In this document: positions 1 through 6,954 of the stretch, piece by piece | Layout: each line of letters begins with the position of its first letter | Position numbering within the stretch: position 1 is the first letter of the stretch | From: JAFDVL01 sp043783625 | GTDB lineage: Bacteria; Acidobacteriota; Blastocatellia; RBC074 | NCBI GenBank assembly: GCA_043783625.1 | Contig: JAYVZE010000151.1 | Span: 1-64,000, forward strand | DNA length: 64,000 nucleotides | Direction: 5' to 3' | Made by a program: the position numbers and the translations under genes | Notes under the pieces: model-generated | Seen by the model: only the letters and a program-made list of their open reading frames with translations | What the model was told of the DNA's origin: nothing | The model's database searches: none

Positions 1-9
1 GATAAATAT

Positions 10-36
10 GCCCTTACTGCGTGCGGGCTTCTGCAT
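10..36. repeat. Half of a REP-like palindrome (family 1)
   Basis: This stretch equals the right arm of the palindromes found at 14771-14879, 22175-22254 and 57421-57500 (core GTGCGGGCTTCTGC). The left arm would lie before the window start, so this copy is probably cut by the window edge. It sits upstream of ubiD, in the same intergenic setting as the other copies. Confidence 0.7.
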
Positions 37-165
37 TTTTAGAAAATTCCCCAAAGGCAAAAGTTTTCCCACTCTTCCATAAAAGACGCAAACAAACCGC
101 AAACTTATGAGAAGATTCGATTCTATACTTTTGCCTTTTTCTGTTAACCCTCTCCTGAATAATTT

Positions 166-1617
166 ATGGCTTACGAAGATTTACGAGAATTTATCAAGGT
201 TTTAGAGCGTAACAAGGAACTCAAACGAATCACTGCGCCCGTTTCCAGTGATCAGGAAATTACCGAAATTACGGATCGTGTTTGTAAATCATCTTCTAAT
301 GTTGCGTTGCTTTTTGAAAATGTAGACAACGGAAAAGTCCATGTTTTGATGAATGCTTTTGGCAGTAAACGCCGCATGGAACTGGCTCTTGAGGTTAATT
401 CTATTGAAGATATTTCGCATCGCTTCACTGAATGGCTGGATTTTAAATCTCCGACCGGGTTGCTCGAAAAAGTAAAAATGCTGCCAAAACTGGCAGAAAT
501 CGGGAAGTATTTTCCGAAGGTCGTCAAATCCGGGAAATGCCAGGAAGTCATCAAACGTGAAGGTGAATTTTCTTTGTTTGATTTTCCAATTCTGAAATGT
601 TGGGAAGCTGATGGTGGAAGGTTCATTACCTTTCCAATGGTCTTCACGAAAAATCCAAAGAATGGGATGCGCAATTGCGGGATGTATCGGATGCAGGTCT
701 ACGATGAAAAAACCACTGGCATGCATTGGCAAATTCATAAGCATGGCGCGGCGCACCATCGGGATTTAGAAAATCGCGGAGTTCAAAAAATGGAAGTCGC
801 GGTAGCTATTGGCGGCGATCCATTAACTACTTTTGCAGCAACACTGCCGCTCCCGGATGATTTGGACGAGATGATTTTTGCGAGTTTTCTCCGCGAAAAA
901 CCTATCGAAATGGTGAAGTGCGTCAGCGTAGATTTAGAAGTTCCTGCCAATGCAGAAATTGTTCTCGAAGGTTATGTTGATCCATCCGAACGCCGCATCG
1001 AAGGGCCTTTCGGAGATCACACTGGATTTTACACACTCGAAGAACCTTATCCTGTTTTTCATGTTACGGCTGTCACGCATCGCAAAAATCCAATTTACCA
1101 GGCAACGATTGTTGGTAAACCTCCGATGGAAGATTGTTGGATGGGTTGGGCGATTACGCGGGTCACGCTTCCGGTCATGAAACGCCAGTTTCCTGAAATT
1201 GTAGATGTCAGTTTGCCTTTTGAAGGTGTGTTTCATAACTGCATGATTATCTCCATCCGCAAACAATATCCGGGACATGCACGCAAAATCATGAATGCCA
1301 TCTGGGGACTTGGACAGGCGATGTTCACGAAATGCATTGTCATTGTTGACGAAGACGTAGACGTGCAAAATCATAGTGAAGTCGCGTGGAAAACTTTCAA
1401 TAATATTGACCCCGAACGGGACATCCAATTTGTGATGGGGCCAATTGATGTGCTGGATCACGCTTCGCGGGAAATGGGCTACGGTTCCAAAATGGGCGTA
1501 GATGCAACCCGCAAATGGAAAGCGGAAGGATTCAACCGACGCTGGCCTCGTGAAAATAACACCAGTACCGAAGTACAAAAAATTGTAGACGACAAATGGA
1601 AAAAGTTGGGTTTGTAG
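166..1617 (+). CDS. ubiD: UbiD family decarboxylase
   Basis: Prenylated-FMN-dependent (de)carboxylase of the UbiD family, 483 residues, a normal length. The N-terminus (LREFIKVLERNKELKRI) and the central motif EGPFGDHTGFYT are typical, and the segment YRMQVYDEKTTGMHW lies in the cofactor and metal-binding part. By family it would remove the ring carboxylate from a quinone precursor (4-hydroxy-3-polyprenylbenzoate, or a menaquinone precursor of the futalosine route). The UbiX partner that makes prenyl-FMN is not in the window, so the exact substrate is open. The ATG follows a short gap after a repeat; a TATACT hexamer near 124 could be its -10 box. The next gene overlaps its end by 22 bases, so the two are probably cotranscribed. 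Confidence 0.9.
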   Translation: MAYEDLREFIKVLERNKELKRITAPVSSDQEITEITDRVCKSSSNVALLFENVDNGKVHVLMNAFGSKRRMELALEVNSIEDISHRFTEWLDFKSPTGLLEKVKMLPKLAEIGKYFPKVVKSGKCQEVIKREGEFSLFDFPILKCWEADGGRFITFPMVFTKNPKNGMRNCGMYRMQVYDEKTTGMHWQIHKHGAAHHRDLENRGVQKMEVAVAIGGDPLTTFAATLPLPDDLDEMIFASFLREKPIEMVKCVSVDLEVPANAEIVLEGYVDPSERRIEGPFGDHTGFYTLEEPYPVFHVTAVTHRKNPIYQATIVGKPPMEDCWMGWAITRVTLPVMKRQFPEIVDVSLPFEGVFHNCMIISIRKQYPGHARKIMNAIWGLGQAMFTKCIVIVDEDVDVQNHSEVAWKTFNNIDPERDIQFVMGPIDVLDHASREMGYGSKMGVDATRKWKAEGFNRRWPRENNTSTEVQKIVDDKWKKLGL

Positions 1618-2255
1618 TTGAAGAATTTATTTCCGGCTACGAAGCCAAACGAGAAGCTATTCAAACTCGCTTAGCCGAATTTGCTGCTCTTAGAAAATCC
1701 GCATCTGATGCAAAATTATTTGAAGAATTAGTTTTTTGCATTTTCACTGCCGGATGTAGTGCGCGAATGGGATTAAATTCTATTGAGAAAGTTCGCCGCT
1801 CTCTACCAAAAGGTTCACATCTTCAAATTGAAAATAAACTGGTTGGTTCGCATCGCTATCCGCGTGCGCGTGCCGGGTACGTTATTCATACCAGGAAATA
1901 TTTGCAGCAGGAATGTTCGATGAAGCTCCGCGAAAAGCTTGCATCTTTTGGTGATGATTGGATTGGAAGGCGCGATTTTTTTGCCGCGAATAAAGGAATC
2001 AAAGGTATTGGTTACAAAGAAGCTAGTCATTTTCTGCGGAATATCGGCTATTGCGGTTATGCAATTCTCGATAAACATATCCTGCGAACGTTGCACGAAA
2101 TCAATTTAATTGATTCTCCGTTACCTCCTTCGACGAAAAAAAAGTATCTTGCCGTCGAAGAATTAATGCTTAATTTCGCTGACAGGATTAAGATAGACTT
2201 TGATGAACTTGACCTTTTACTCTGGTCAAATAAAACCGGTGAAATTTTGAAGTAG
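1596..2255 (+). CDS. ogg: Ogg2-type 8-oxoguanine DNA glycosylase/lyase
   Basis: Helix-hairpin-helix GPD base-excision glycosylase of the Ogg2 type, 219 residues. It removes oxidised guanine and nicks the resulting abasic site. The hairpin is seen as GIKGIGYKEASHFLRNIG, with the probable Schiff-base lysine in GYKEA, followed by ILDKHILR, which carries the catalytic aspartate. Ogg2 enzymes are best known from archaea and some bacteria and lack the N-terminal domain of eukaryotic OGG1, which fits the length. It overlaps ubiD by 22 bases in another frame, so translation is probably coupled. The pairing with ubiD has no obvious functional logic. Confidence 0.85.
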   Translation: MEKVGFVVEEFISGYEAKREAIQTRLAEFAALRKSASDAKLFEELVFCIFTAGCSARMGLNSIEKVRRSLPKGSHLQIENKLVGSHRYPRARAGYVIHTRKYLQQECSMKLREKLASFGDDWIGRRDFFAANKGIKGIGYKEASHFLRNIGYCGYAILDKHILRTLHEINLIDSPLPPSTKKKYLAVEELMLNFADRIKIDFDELDLLLWSNKTGEILK

Positions 2256-2281
2256 TTTTTTGTTGTTTTCGGAGGTGCTTC

Positions 2282-3841
2282 ATGAAGCCTTTTTTGCTTG
2301 CTATCTTTGTATCTCTCCTGTTTTCTCCCGTCCTGGCTGAGTCTCGCGGTAGTGTTATTAAAAAAGCTGAGCGCGAAATTCGGGCTGGTAATTTTGATAA
2401 AGCTGAACAGTTCTATCGTGATTTACTTGTCCGAAATCTTGACGATAAAGATGCTCGTCTTGGCTTGAGCTTTTCGTTGCTCAAACAAAGTAAATTCACC
2501 GACTGTTTTGAAGAAGCTTCTCAGGTCATCGCTGTTGATCCACTTAATGGCAGAGCTTTCAGTTTAATGGGAACCGCACTCCTTCGTAGTGGAGATTTTC
2601 GTAACTCGGTTGAATCTTTTCTCACCTCTATCAAGCTTAATGACCGCGACCATCTGGCGTTAGCCGGGATTGCTGAAATAAGTTTTTATGAACATCGTAC
2701 GAAAAATTCTTACGAATTCATGAAGCGGGCTTTGTCCATTGAATCGCGCGATCCTGATTATTTTGTAACATTGGCAAGAATTTGTTCCAGGCTTGAACAA
2801 TATGGTGAAGCCGCCAACGCCTATCAAAGCTATCTTTCTGTTTCCCCTAAAACTGACGAAGAACGACGCGCTCGAATTCTGGGACTGATAAGTTTTTACC
2901 GATATTTGGGAACTACTAAATTACATCGTCCAAGCGGCCCGGATGTGGTGACTATCCCTTTTGAAATTCACGGGAATCGTCCCTTCATTAAAATTAGAAT
3001 TAACAATAAAGAAGAATTGAATTTTGTTATTGATACAGGTGCCAGCTTATCGGTTATTTCAGATAAGATAGCCGAAAAACTTGGCATTAAACCTGTCGCT
3101 AAAGGTGGTTCTGCTCGCGCTGTGGGAGGTAACGGATCATTTTCTATTATCTATGGTGTGATTGATTCCATGTCAATCGGCGGAGCTAAAATCGATCTTG
3201 TACCGACGTATATTCGGACGGTTCATTCAGCAGATGACACTCCCGTCAATGAACGCGCTGATGGTTATATTGGATTGTCTGTGCTTTCCAATTATGCGGT
3301 CACGATTGATTACAAAGAAAAAATTATTATTTTGGATCGAACTCCTTTGAAAGAGGAATTAGTAGACACTCCTCCGGTTTCTCCGATTCTCAGTGAAGTT
3401 GTTGCGATTCCGCTGCGAAGTACGAGTGGTGGTTTAGCCAGTGCCGAAAGTTTAATTGAAGGTCACGACAAACCTTTGAATTTTATCGTTGATACCGGAG
3501 CCAGCACGACAGTTATTTCTAAAGCTGCGGTCAAAAAACATAATCTCGAAAACCTGAAACTCAAAAATGCTTCTTTTCGTGTGATTGGTGCCGCCGGGAT
3601 CGAAGACGATGTTGAAGCCGTTGGATTATCCACTTTAACCGTGAACGGGTTGCGCCAGAAAAATGCCCGGGCTTTGATTTTGAATCTTGATCCGGTCAAT
3701 GAAACGTCAGGATTTGAACAACACGGGATTCTTGGCGGAGATTTTCTGCGTCATTTCAAAGTTCAGATTGATATGCGAAAGTTTTCTTTCACCTTAACGC
3801 CTCAAACTAAGAGCATAGAGAAAATTGCTGTTGGTAATTAA
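2282..3841 (+). CDS. Secreted TPR protein with two retropepsin-like aspartyl protease domains
   Basis: A 519-residue protein with a signal peptide (residues 1-19, cut near VLAES), a tetratricopeptide-like helical region (about 22-200), and two tandem aspartyl-protease-like domains. Each has the hallmark DTGAS triad: FVIDTGASLSVIS near residue 251 and FIVDTGASTTVIS near residue 404. Retropepsins normally work as a dimer of one DTG each, so this chain could form its own two-lobed active site, pepsin-fashion. A GGAGG ribosome site precedes the ATG by about six bases. The substrate is unknown; location is probably periplasmic or outside the cell. TPR-plus-aspartyl-protease chains of this kind are common hypothetical proteins in Acidobacteriota. 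Confidence 0.8.
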   Translation: MKPFLLAIFVSLLFSPVLAESRGSVIKKAEREIRAGNFDKAEQFYRDLLVRNLDDKDARLGLSFSLLKQSKFTDCFEEASQVIAVDPLNGRAFSLMGTALLRSGDFRNSVESFLTSIKLNDRDHLALAGIAEISFYEHRTKNSYEFMKRALSIESRDPDYFVTLARICSRLEQYGEAANAYQSYLSVSPKTDEERRARILGLISFYRYLGTTKLHRPSGPDVVTIPFEIHGNRPFIKIRINNKEELNFVIDTGASLSVISDKIAEKLGIKPVAKGGSARAVGGNGSFSIIYGVIDSMSIGGAKIDLVPTYIRTVHSADDTPVNERADGYIGLSVLSNYAVTIDYKEKIIILDRTPLKEELVDTPPVSPILSEVVAIPLRSTSGGLASAESLIEGHDKPLNFIVDTGASTTVISKAAVKKHNLENLKLKNASFRVIGAAGIEDDVEAVGLSTLTVNGLRQKNARALILNLDPVNETSGFEQHGILGGDFLRHFKVQIDMRKFSFTLTPQTKSIEKIAVGN

Positions 3842-3846
3842 GTGTC

Positions 3847-3917
3847 CAACAAACTTCAGTTTGTTGAGGCTTCGCAATAAAGACACAGTTACCAGATCAA
3901 CAAACTAAAGTTTGTTC
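3847..3917. repeat. Pair of short AACAAACT/AGTTTGTT hairpins
   Basis: Two near-identical short palindromes lie at 3848-3865 (loop TC) and 3899-3916 (loop AA), separated by 33 bases. Each has 8-bp arms AACAAACT/AGTTTGTT, and the two can also pair with each other. They fill the gap between the aspartyl protease gene and the PIN toxin gene, and may act as a terminator-like structure or be remnants of a small mobile repeat. Confidence 0.65.
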
Positions 3918-3926
3918 AACATTCTA

Positions 3927-4382
3927 ATGACTACTTTATACTTGGAAACTTCTGTCATTGGAGCCTATCTTGATAAAGGCGATTCGTTTCGTCGTGATCT
4001 GACGATTCGCTGGTGGGAACACGAAATGAAACATTATAAAGTTTTCATTTCGCCTTTAGTTCAAGCGGAAATCAATCGGACTCGTGAGCCGTACCGCAAA
4101 AGTTATCTTTCGTTAATCAAGGAAATCAATCAACTGGAAATCACTGAAGAAGCGGCGATCCTAGCGGAAGGATATATTTCACGCGGGATTTTTCAGCGGA
4201 AATATTTGGGAGATGCTTTGCACATGGCTCTCGCTTCATTTCACAAAATTGATTTTGTCGTCACTTGGAACTTCGGATATTTGGCGAATGTTCACAAACA
4301 GGCACGAGTGAAATTATTCAATACCGCCGCCGGATTCTTCTCACCGGAAGTCATTACCCCTGAATTTTTAATACTTGATTAA
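3927..4382 (+). CDS. PIN-domain protein, VapC-like toxin
   Basis: PIN-domain ribonuclease-like protein of about 151 residues. It starts with the typical strand and first acidic residue (LYLETSVIGAYLD), has the middle acid in QAEINRT, and ends with YLGDALHMALASFHKIDFVVTWNF, the usual PIN D-x-x-H-hALA and TWN region. VapC toxins cut RNA, often initiator tRNA or rRNA. I chose the ATG at 3927 because the longer frame begins with TTG inside the upstream hairpin. A small ORF follows after a palindromic repeat and may be its partner; no normal antitoxin gene precedes it. Confidence 0.8.
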   Translation: MTTLYLETSVIGAYLDKGDSFRRDLTIRWWEHEMKHYKVFISPLVQAEINRTREPYRKSYLSLIKEINQLEITEEAAILAEGYISRGIFQRKYLGDALHMALASFHKIDFVVTWNFGYLANVHKQARVKLFNTAAGFFSPEVITPEFLILD

Positions 4383-4386
4383 AACC

Positions 4387-4447
4387 GGTACGCCAGCATC
4401 TTGCTGGCATTTTAATGAAAGTCCTGCCAGCAAGATGCTGGCGTACC
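4387..4447. repeat. REP-like palindrome (family 2)
   Basis: Perfect 23-bp inverted arms at 4387-4409 and 4425-4447, each itself containing the inner palindrome CCAGCATCTTGCTGG, with a 15-base loop. A related copy lies at 6659-6737. It separates the PIN gene from the small downstream ORF and directly follows the PIN stop codon. Confidence 0.85.
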
Positions 4448-4458
4448 AAAAAAAATTA

Positions 4459-4623
4459 ATGTACACCCGCCCAAGATTTTTAGAAGAACTGCACGCCATC
4501 CGCGAAGAGATGTCGCGTGAGTGCGATTACGATATGGATTTATTTGCTCAATTCGTCAATGACCTGAACCGGGAAATTATTGAGCGGATTGATTACGATC
4601 TTCCTGATGACAAAATCAATTAG
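4459..4623 (+). CDS. Small protein, possible antitoxin partner of the PIN gene
   Basis: A 54-residue, strongly acidic protein starting MYTRPRFLEELHAIREEMS. The ATG at 4459 is chosen because the longer frame reads through the palindromic repeat. I do not recognise a named family. Its size, its charge and its place just downstream of a PIN toxin gene on the same strand suggest an antitoxin, but a palindrome sits between the two and the usual order is antitoxin first. Its stop overlaps the stop of the opposing BrnA-like gene by three bases. Confidence 0.5.
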   Translation: MYTRPRFLEELHAIREEMSRECDYDMDLFAQFVNDLNREIIERIDYDLPDDKIN

Positions 4624-4847
4624 TTTGGCTGAATTACGTGTGTTTGCGCTAATTTGATTAAGAGCCGTAATGCTTCGTTAACAGCTTTGGGGTCGGAAAA
4701 AGCCTGGGCCACATCTGGTTCTAATTTTATAAGATTAGTTCCGGTCTGATAGCGTTCGACATATTTGCCACGAACACGCCCCGTTAACTGCGACAGATCG
4801 TACTCAGGGCGTAATTCGTCAGTCATTTCATCATCAGTTTTCTTCAT
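4620..4847 (-). CDS. BrnA-like antitoxin
   Basis: A 75-residue protein with the pattern RPEYDLSQLTGRVRGKYVERYQ followed by NLIKLEPDVAQAFSDPKAVNEALRLL. This is the usual layout of the small antitoxins encoded after BrnT toxins: an N-terminal toxin-binding part, then a ribbon-helix-helix-like DNA-binding part with strand ... DPDVA.AF and helix ...AVNEALR. It would bind both the toxin and its own promoter. Just upstream on the same strand is a BrnT reading frame broken by a palindromic repeat, so this antitoxin is probably an orphan. Confidence 0.7.
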   Translation of the reverse strand: MKKTDDEMTDELRPEYDLSQLTGRVRGKYVERYQTGTNLIKLEPDVAQAFSDPKAVNEALRLLIKLAQTHVIQPN

Positions 4848-4884
4848 AGATCGAAGTTTGTCAGCAAAGCGGTTCGCTGACTGA

Positions 4885-5009
4885 AACGCGGAGCGTATGG
4901 AGTGCGACGGCTCGGCGTAGCTTTAGTACAGACTTTCATTACAAGTACACAGCGATGTTAACCTCTACCAAAGCTACGCCGAGCCGTCGCACTCCATACG
5001 CTCCGCGTT
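4885..5009. repeat. Long palindrome with perfect 40-bp arms
   Basis: Arms at 4885-4924 and 4970-5009 are exact inverted copies (AACGCGGAGCGTATGGAGTG at the start of the left arm), with a 45-base middle part. The right arm interrupts the BrnT reading frame after codon 30 or so. No other copy was seen in the window. Size and structure fit a small non-autonomous mobile palindrome (MITE or REPIN-like). Confidence 0.85.
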
Positions 5010-5102
5010 AAATTGGGCAAAAACAGTCGTCGCCTCCTCAAAAGTAACCCGATGATCTCTCAGATTGCTGACAGCCTTTTTTGGGTTCCAATCAAATTGC
5101 AT
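4974..5102 (-). pseudogene. Truncated BrnT-type toxin gene
   Basis: The minus strand from 5102 encodes MQFDWNPKKAVSNLRDHRV then TFEEATTVFAQ, the conserved N-terminus of the BrnT (DUF497) ribonuclease toxin. After codon 32 (position about 5007) the frame enters the 40-bp arm of a palindrome and stops at TAG (4974-4976), giving 42 codons instead of about 90. The rest of BrnT (central strands and the basic C-terminus) is not found between the palindrome and the antitoxin start at 4847, so the insertion probably went with a deletion. BrnT sits upstream of BrnA in intact operons, as here. Confidence 0.75.
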
Positions 5103-5182
5103 AAGGGAGTATAGAATTTTACAAATGCTATTTCCACTTTTTCAGGAAGATACCCAACTAAAGTTTTTTGGATTAAAAAAGA

Positions 5183-5214
5183 AAAAGGGTGAAAGCTTTC
5201 GCTTTCACCCTTTT
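5183..5214 (-). terminator. Intrinsic terminator of the secreted-protein gene
   Basis: A 14-bp perfect stem, AAAAGGGTGAAAGC at 5183-5196 and its complement at 5201-5214, with a four-base loop. Read on the minus strand it is followed by a T-rich run (TTTTTCTTTTTT) and lies 22 bases beyond the stop of the gene at 5237-6214. Confidence 0.85.
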
Positions 5215-5236
5215 CAAGAATTAACTACTAATGTTA

Positions 5237-6214
5237 TTAGCAGCCACCCTGGAAGATCGGGATTGTTAAAGTAGTGGTAGCCAACACAGCCGTTTTATGC
5301 AGTGTGCGGATACCAGACCACTTGTTCGTACCTTGCTTAGGAGTCAGGATCAGACCAACTGAACCAGTGGTGTTCCATTTCAAGGTTCCGGTACGTCCTG
5401 AAGGAATCAACGCATTGTTGTTGACGCCAACGATGGAACCGAGACCACCTGGAACGCGAGGTGTCGTTGGATTAATGATAAAGCTTCTTAAGCAGCTTCC
5501 ACCAAATGGGTTAGCATAACTACCTGGTTTTTCACCATCGTTATAAGCAACGCCGATACCAGTTTGGTTTGCACCTGACAATGAAGTTCCTACTGTGCCA
5601 TTAAGACCGACTGTAAGAATTCTCTGTCCAACTGAATCGTTCGGGCTTTGGATTTCAGCAACATGTTGATTTGGTTGATAATCATAACCACCAAGTCCAC
5701 AATTACCATTGAAGGTCAATGTTGCAGTCCAGTTATTCGTATCACAGACTACCCCTGTTTGATTGTGCAGCCAGAATGCTTCCGCGCCATAGTTGCCAAC
5801 ATAGTTACCATCATTGACAAAAGCATTACCAATCAATCCGTTGTATTTTACTGGGCAACCAGTACTATCAACAGCTACAGCCAGCAAATATCCTGTATTT
5901 TCAGGATCATACTCTGAAGCCAGGAAGGTAGCACTAGCATTAGCGGTCAAGCAGATGATTTGGTCGGCTTGAGCACAATCTGCACCGATAAAGAACATGT
6001 GAATACCAACAGTGGCATCACCTGTGTTGCTGATAGTTAAGCGAGTGTCTGCACCCGATTTAGAGTTGTAATAGGGGAAAGCCAAAAATGATCCGGCTTT
6101 CTGATCGCTGACACCGATATTGGTGGGTGCTGGACCAGCAAAAGCTGAAGCTGCCAACACGACGAGTGCTGACAAGGCAAAAAATAAACGTGTGAGTTTA
6201 TGTGAGGTTCGCAT
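5237..6214 (-). CDS. Secreted protein of unknown function
   Basis: A 325-residue protein with a clear signal peptide (LFFALSALVVLAASAFAG, cut near residue 26). The mature part is rich in N, G, T and S, has several cysteines, and looks all-beta (for example TRLTISNTGDATVGIHMFF), so it may be a surface or extracellular protein. It ends with FQGGC. I do not recognise a family. It has a strong AAGGAG ribosome site eight bases or so before ATG and its own strong terminator, so it is probably a well-expressed single-gene unit. It is transcribed away from dnaA, next to the origin. Confidence 0.75.
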   Translation of the reverse strand: MRTSHKLTRLFFALSALVVLAASAFAGPAPTNIGVSDQKAGSFLAFPYYNSKSGADTRLTISNTGDATVGIHMFFIGADCAQADQIICLTANASATFLASEYDPENTGYLLAVAVDSTGCPVKYNGLIGNAFVNDGNYVGNYGAEAFWLHNQTGVVCDTNNWTATLTFNGNCGLGGYDYQPNQHVAEIQSPNDSVGQRILTVGLNGTVGTSLSGANQTGIGVAYNDGEKPGSYANPFGGSCLRSFIINPTTPRVPGGLGSIVGVNNNALIPSGRTGTLKWNTTGSVGLILTPKQGTNKWSGIRTLHKTAVLATTTLTIPIFQGGC

Positions 6215-6453
6215 TCGAAAATCTCCTTAAAATGTTGTTCAAGTTGTTGTCTTATAGTGAAATACGTTTAATCAGCCTATCCCAACTGAGCTTTCAAACA
6301 ACGTAAGCGAAGTTTGAATGGATCAGCTTTTTAATGTTTTAGTAATTTGGTAAGTTAACCAAACCCCTAATTTCATTAAGGATAGCGAGTAAACGAAATT
6401 CCAGTGATGTGACGTTGGAAAAAAGACTTAGCTGAATGTTTTCATAAAGAAAA

Positions 6454-6494
6454 TTATCCAAAGGTATGGAAAGCTAAGTAATCCGTGTGGATAA
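6454..6494. promoter_or_regulatory. DnaA boxes upstream of dnaA
   Basis: TGTGGATAA at 6486-6494 is an exact complement of the consensus DnaA box TTATCCACA. TTATCCAAA at 6454-6462 differs by one base. They may serve dnaA autoregulation or form the upstream half of a two-part origin. Confidence 0.55.
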
Positions 6495-6658
6495 CAAATC
6501 TTCAAGGTAGTAAAAGCCGGATGTGAGGAAGATTCGTTAACGTTGGCAATTCTACATGTTTTATTTTATGTGTCAACTACATTTTTTAACCGTTTAATAA
6601 TTTTATTCTAATTTCATTCTATTTAAGACTTTTACCTTTCAGAAATATCATATTTTAT

Positions 6659-6737
6659 TGGTGTCAGCATCTTGCTGGCATCTGTTAGATAATAGGCTCT
6701 GTATTGAAAACCTTGCCAGCAAGATGCTGGCACACCA
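6659..6737. repeat. REP-like palindrome (family 2)
   Basis: Arms at 6659-6680 and 6714-6737 share CAGCATCTTGCTGGCA with the copy at 4387-4447; the left arm lacks two bases relative to the right. It lies about 220 bases upstream of dnaA. Confidence 0.75.
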
Positions 6738-6954
6738 AACCTTGCAATCAGGCTTTTGCTATGGTAGCCTCATTTTATTGTAGGTCAGCTTTCTGCACCG
6801 CGTTAAATACATATTTTACAGCAGTTTACAAACTACAAGGTGTCACGTTTCGTAGTCTCTGCAGTTTAAATAGCTGTCCCGTTTTGATAATTAAGTAGCG
6901 ATTCATTTCTACGTCTTTTTAGTTTAATATTCATCGCTGCTTCGCGGAGTCACT

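Larger units (their letters stand above)
6215..6954. other. Intergenic region upstream of dnaA
   Basis: About 740 bases between divergent genes with no convincing reading frame. It contains two DnaA-box-like sites (6454-6462 and 6486-6494), an AT-rich stretch (about 6555-6655) and a family 2 palindrome (6659-6737). It must hold the dnaA promoter and the promoter of the secreted-protein gene, but I cannot place either with confidence. The AT-rich block and boxes may belong to the origin. Confidence 0.5.

Noticed and set aside
289..1578. Antisense reading frames over ubiD
   Set aside because: They lie fully inside the well-conserved ubiD gene and encode no recognisable domain. The same holds for antisense frames over mfd, argS, hppA, yidC and metG.
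5065..5274. Plus-strand frame over the brnT remnant and terminator
   Set aside because: It overlaps the terminator hairpin and the start of the truncated toxin in antisense; no support.
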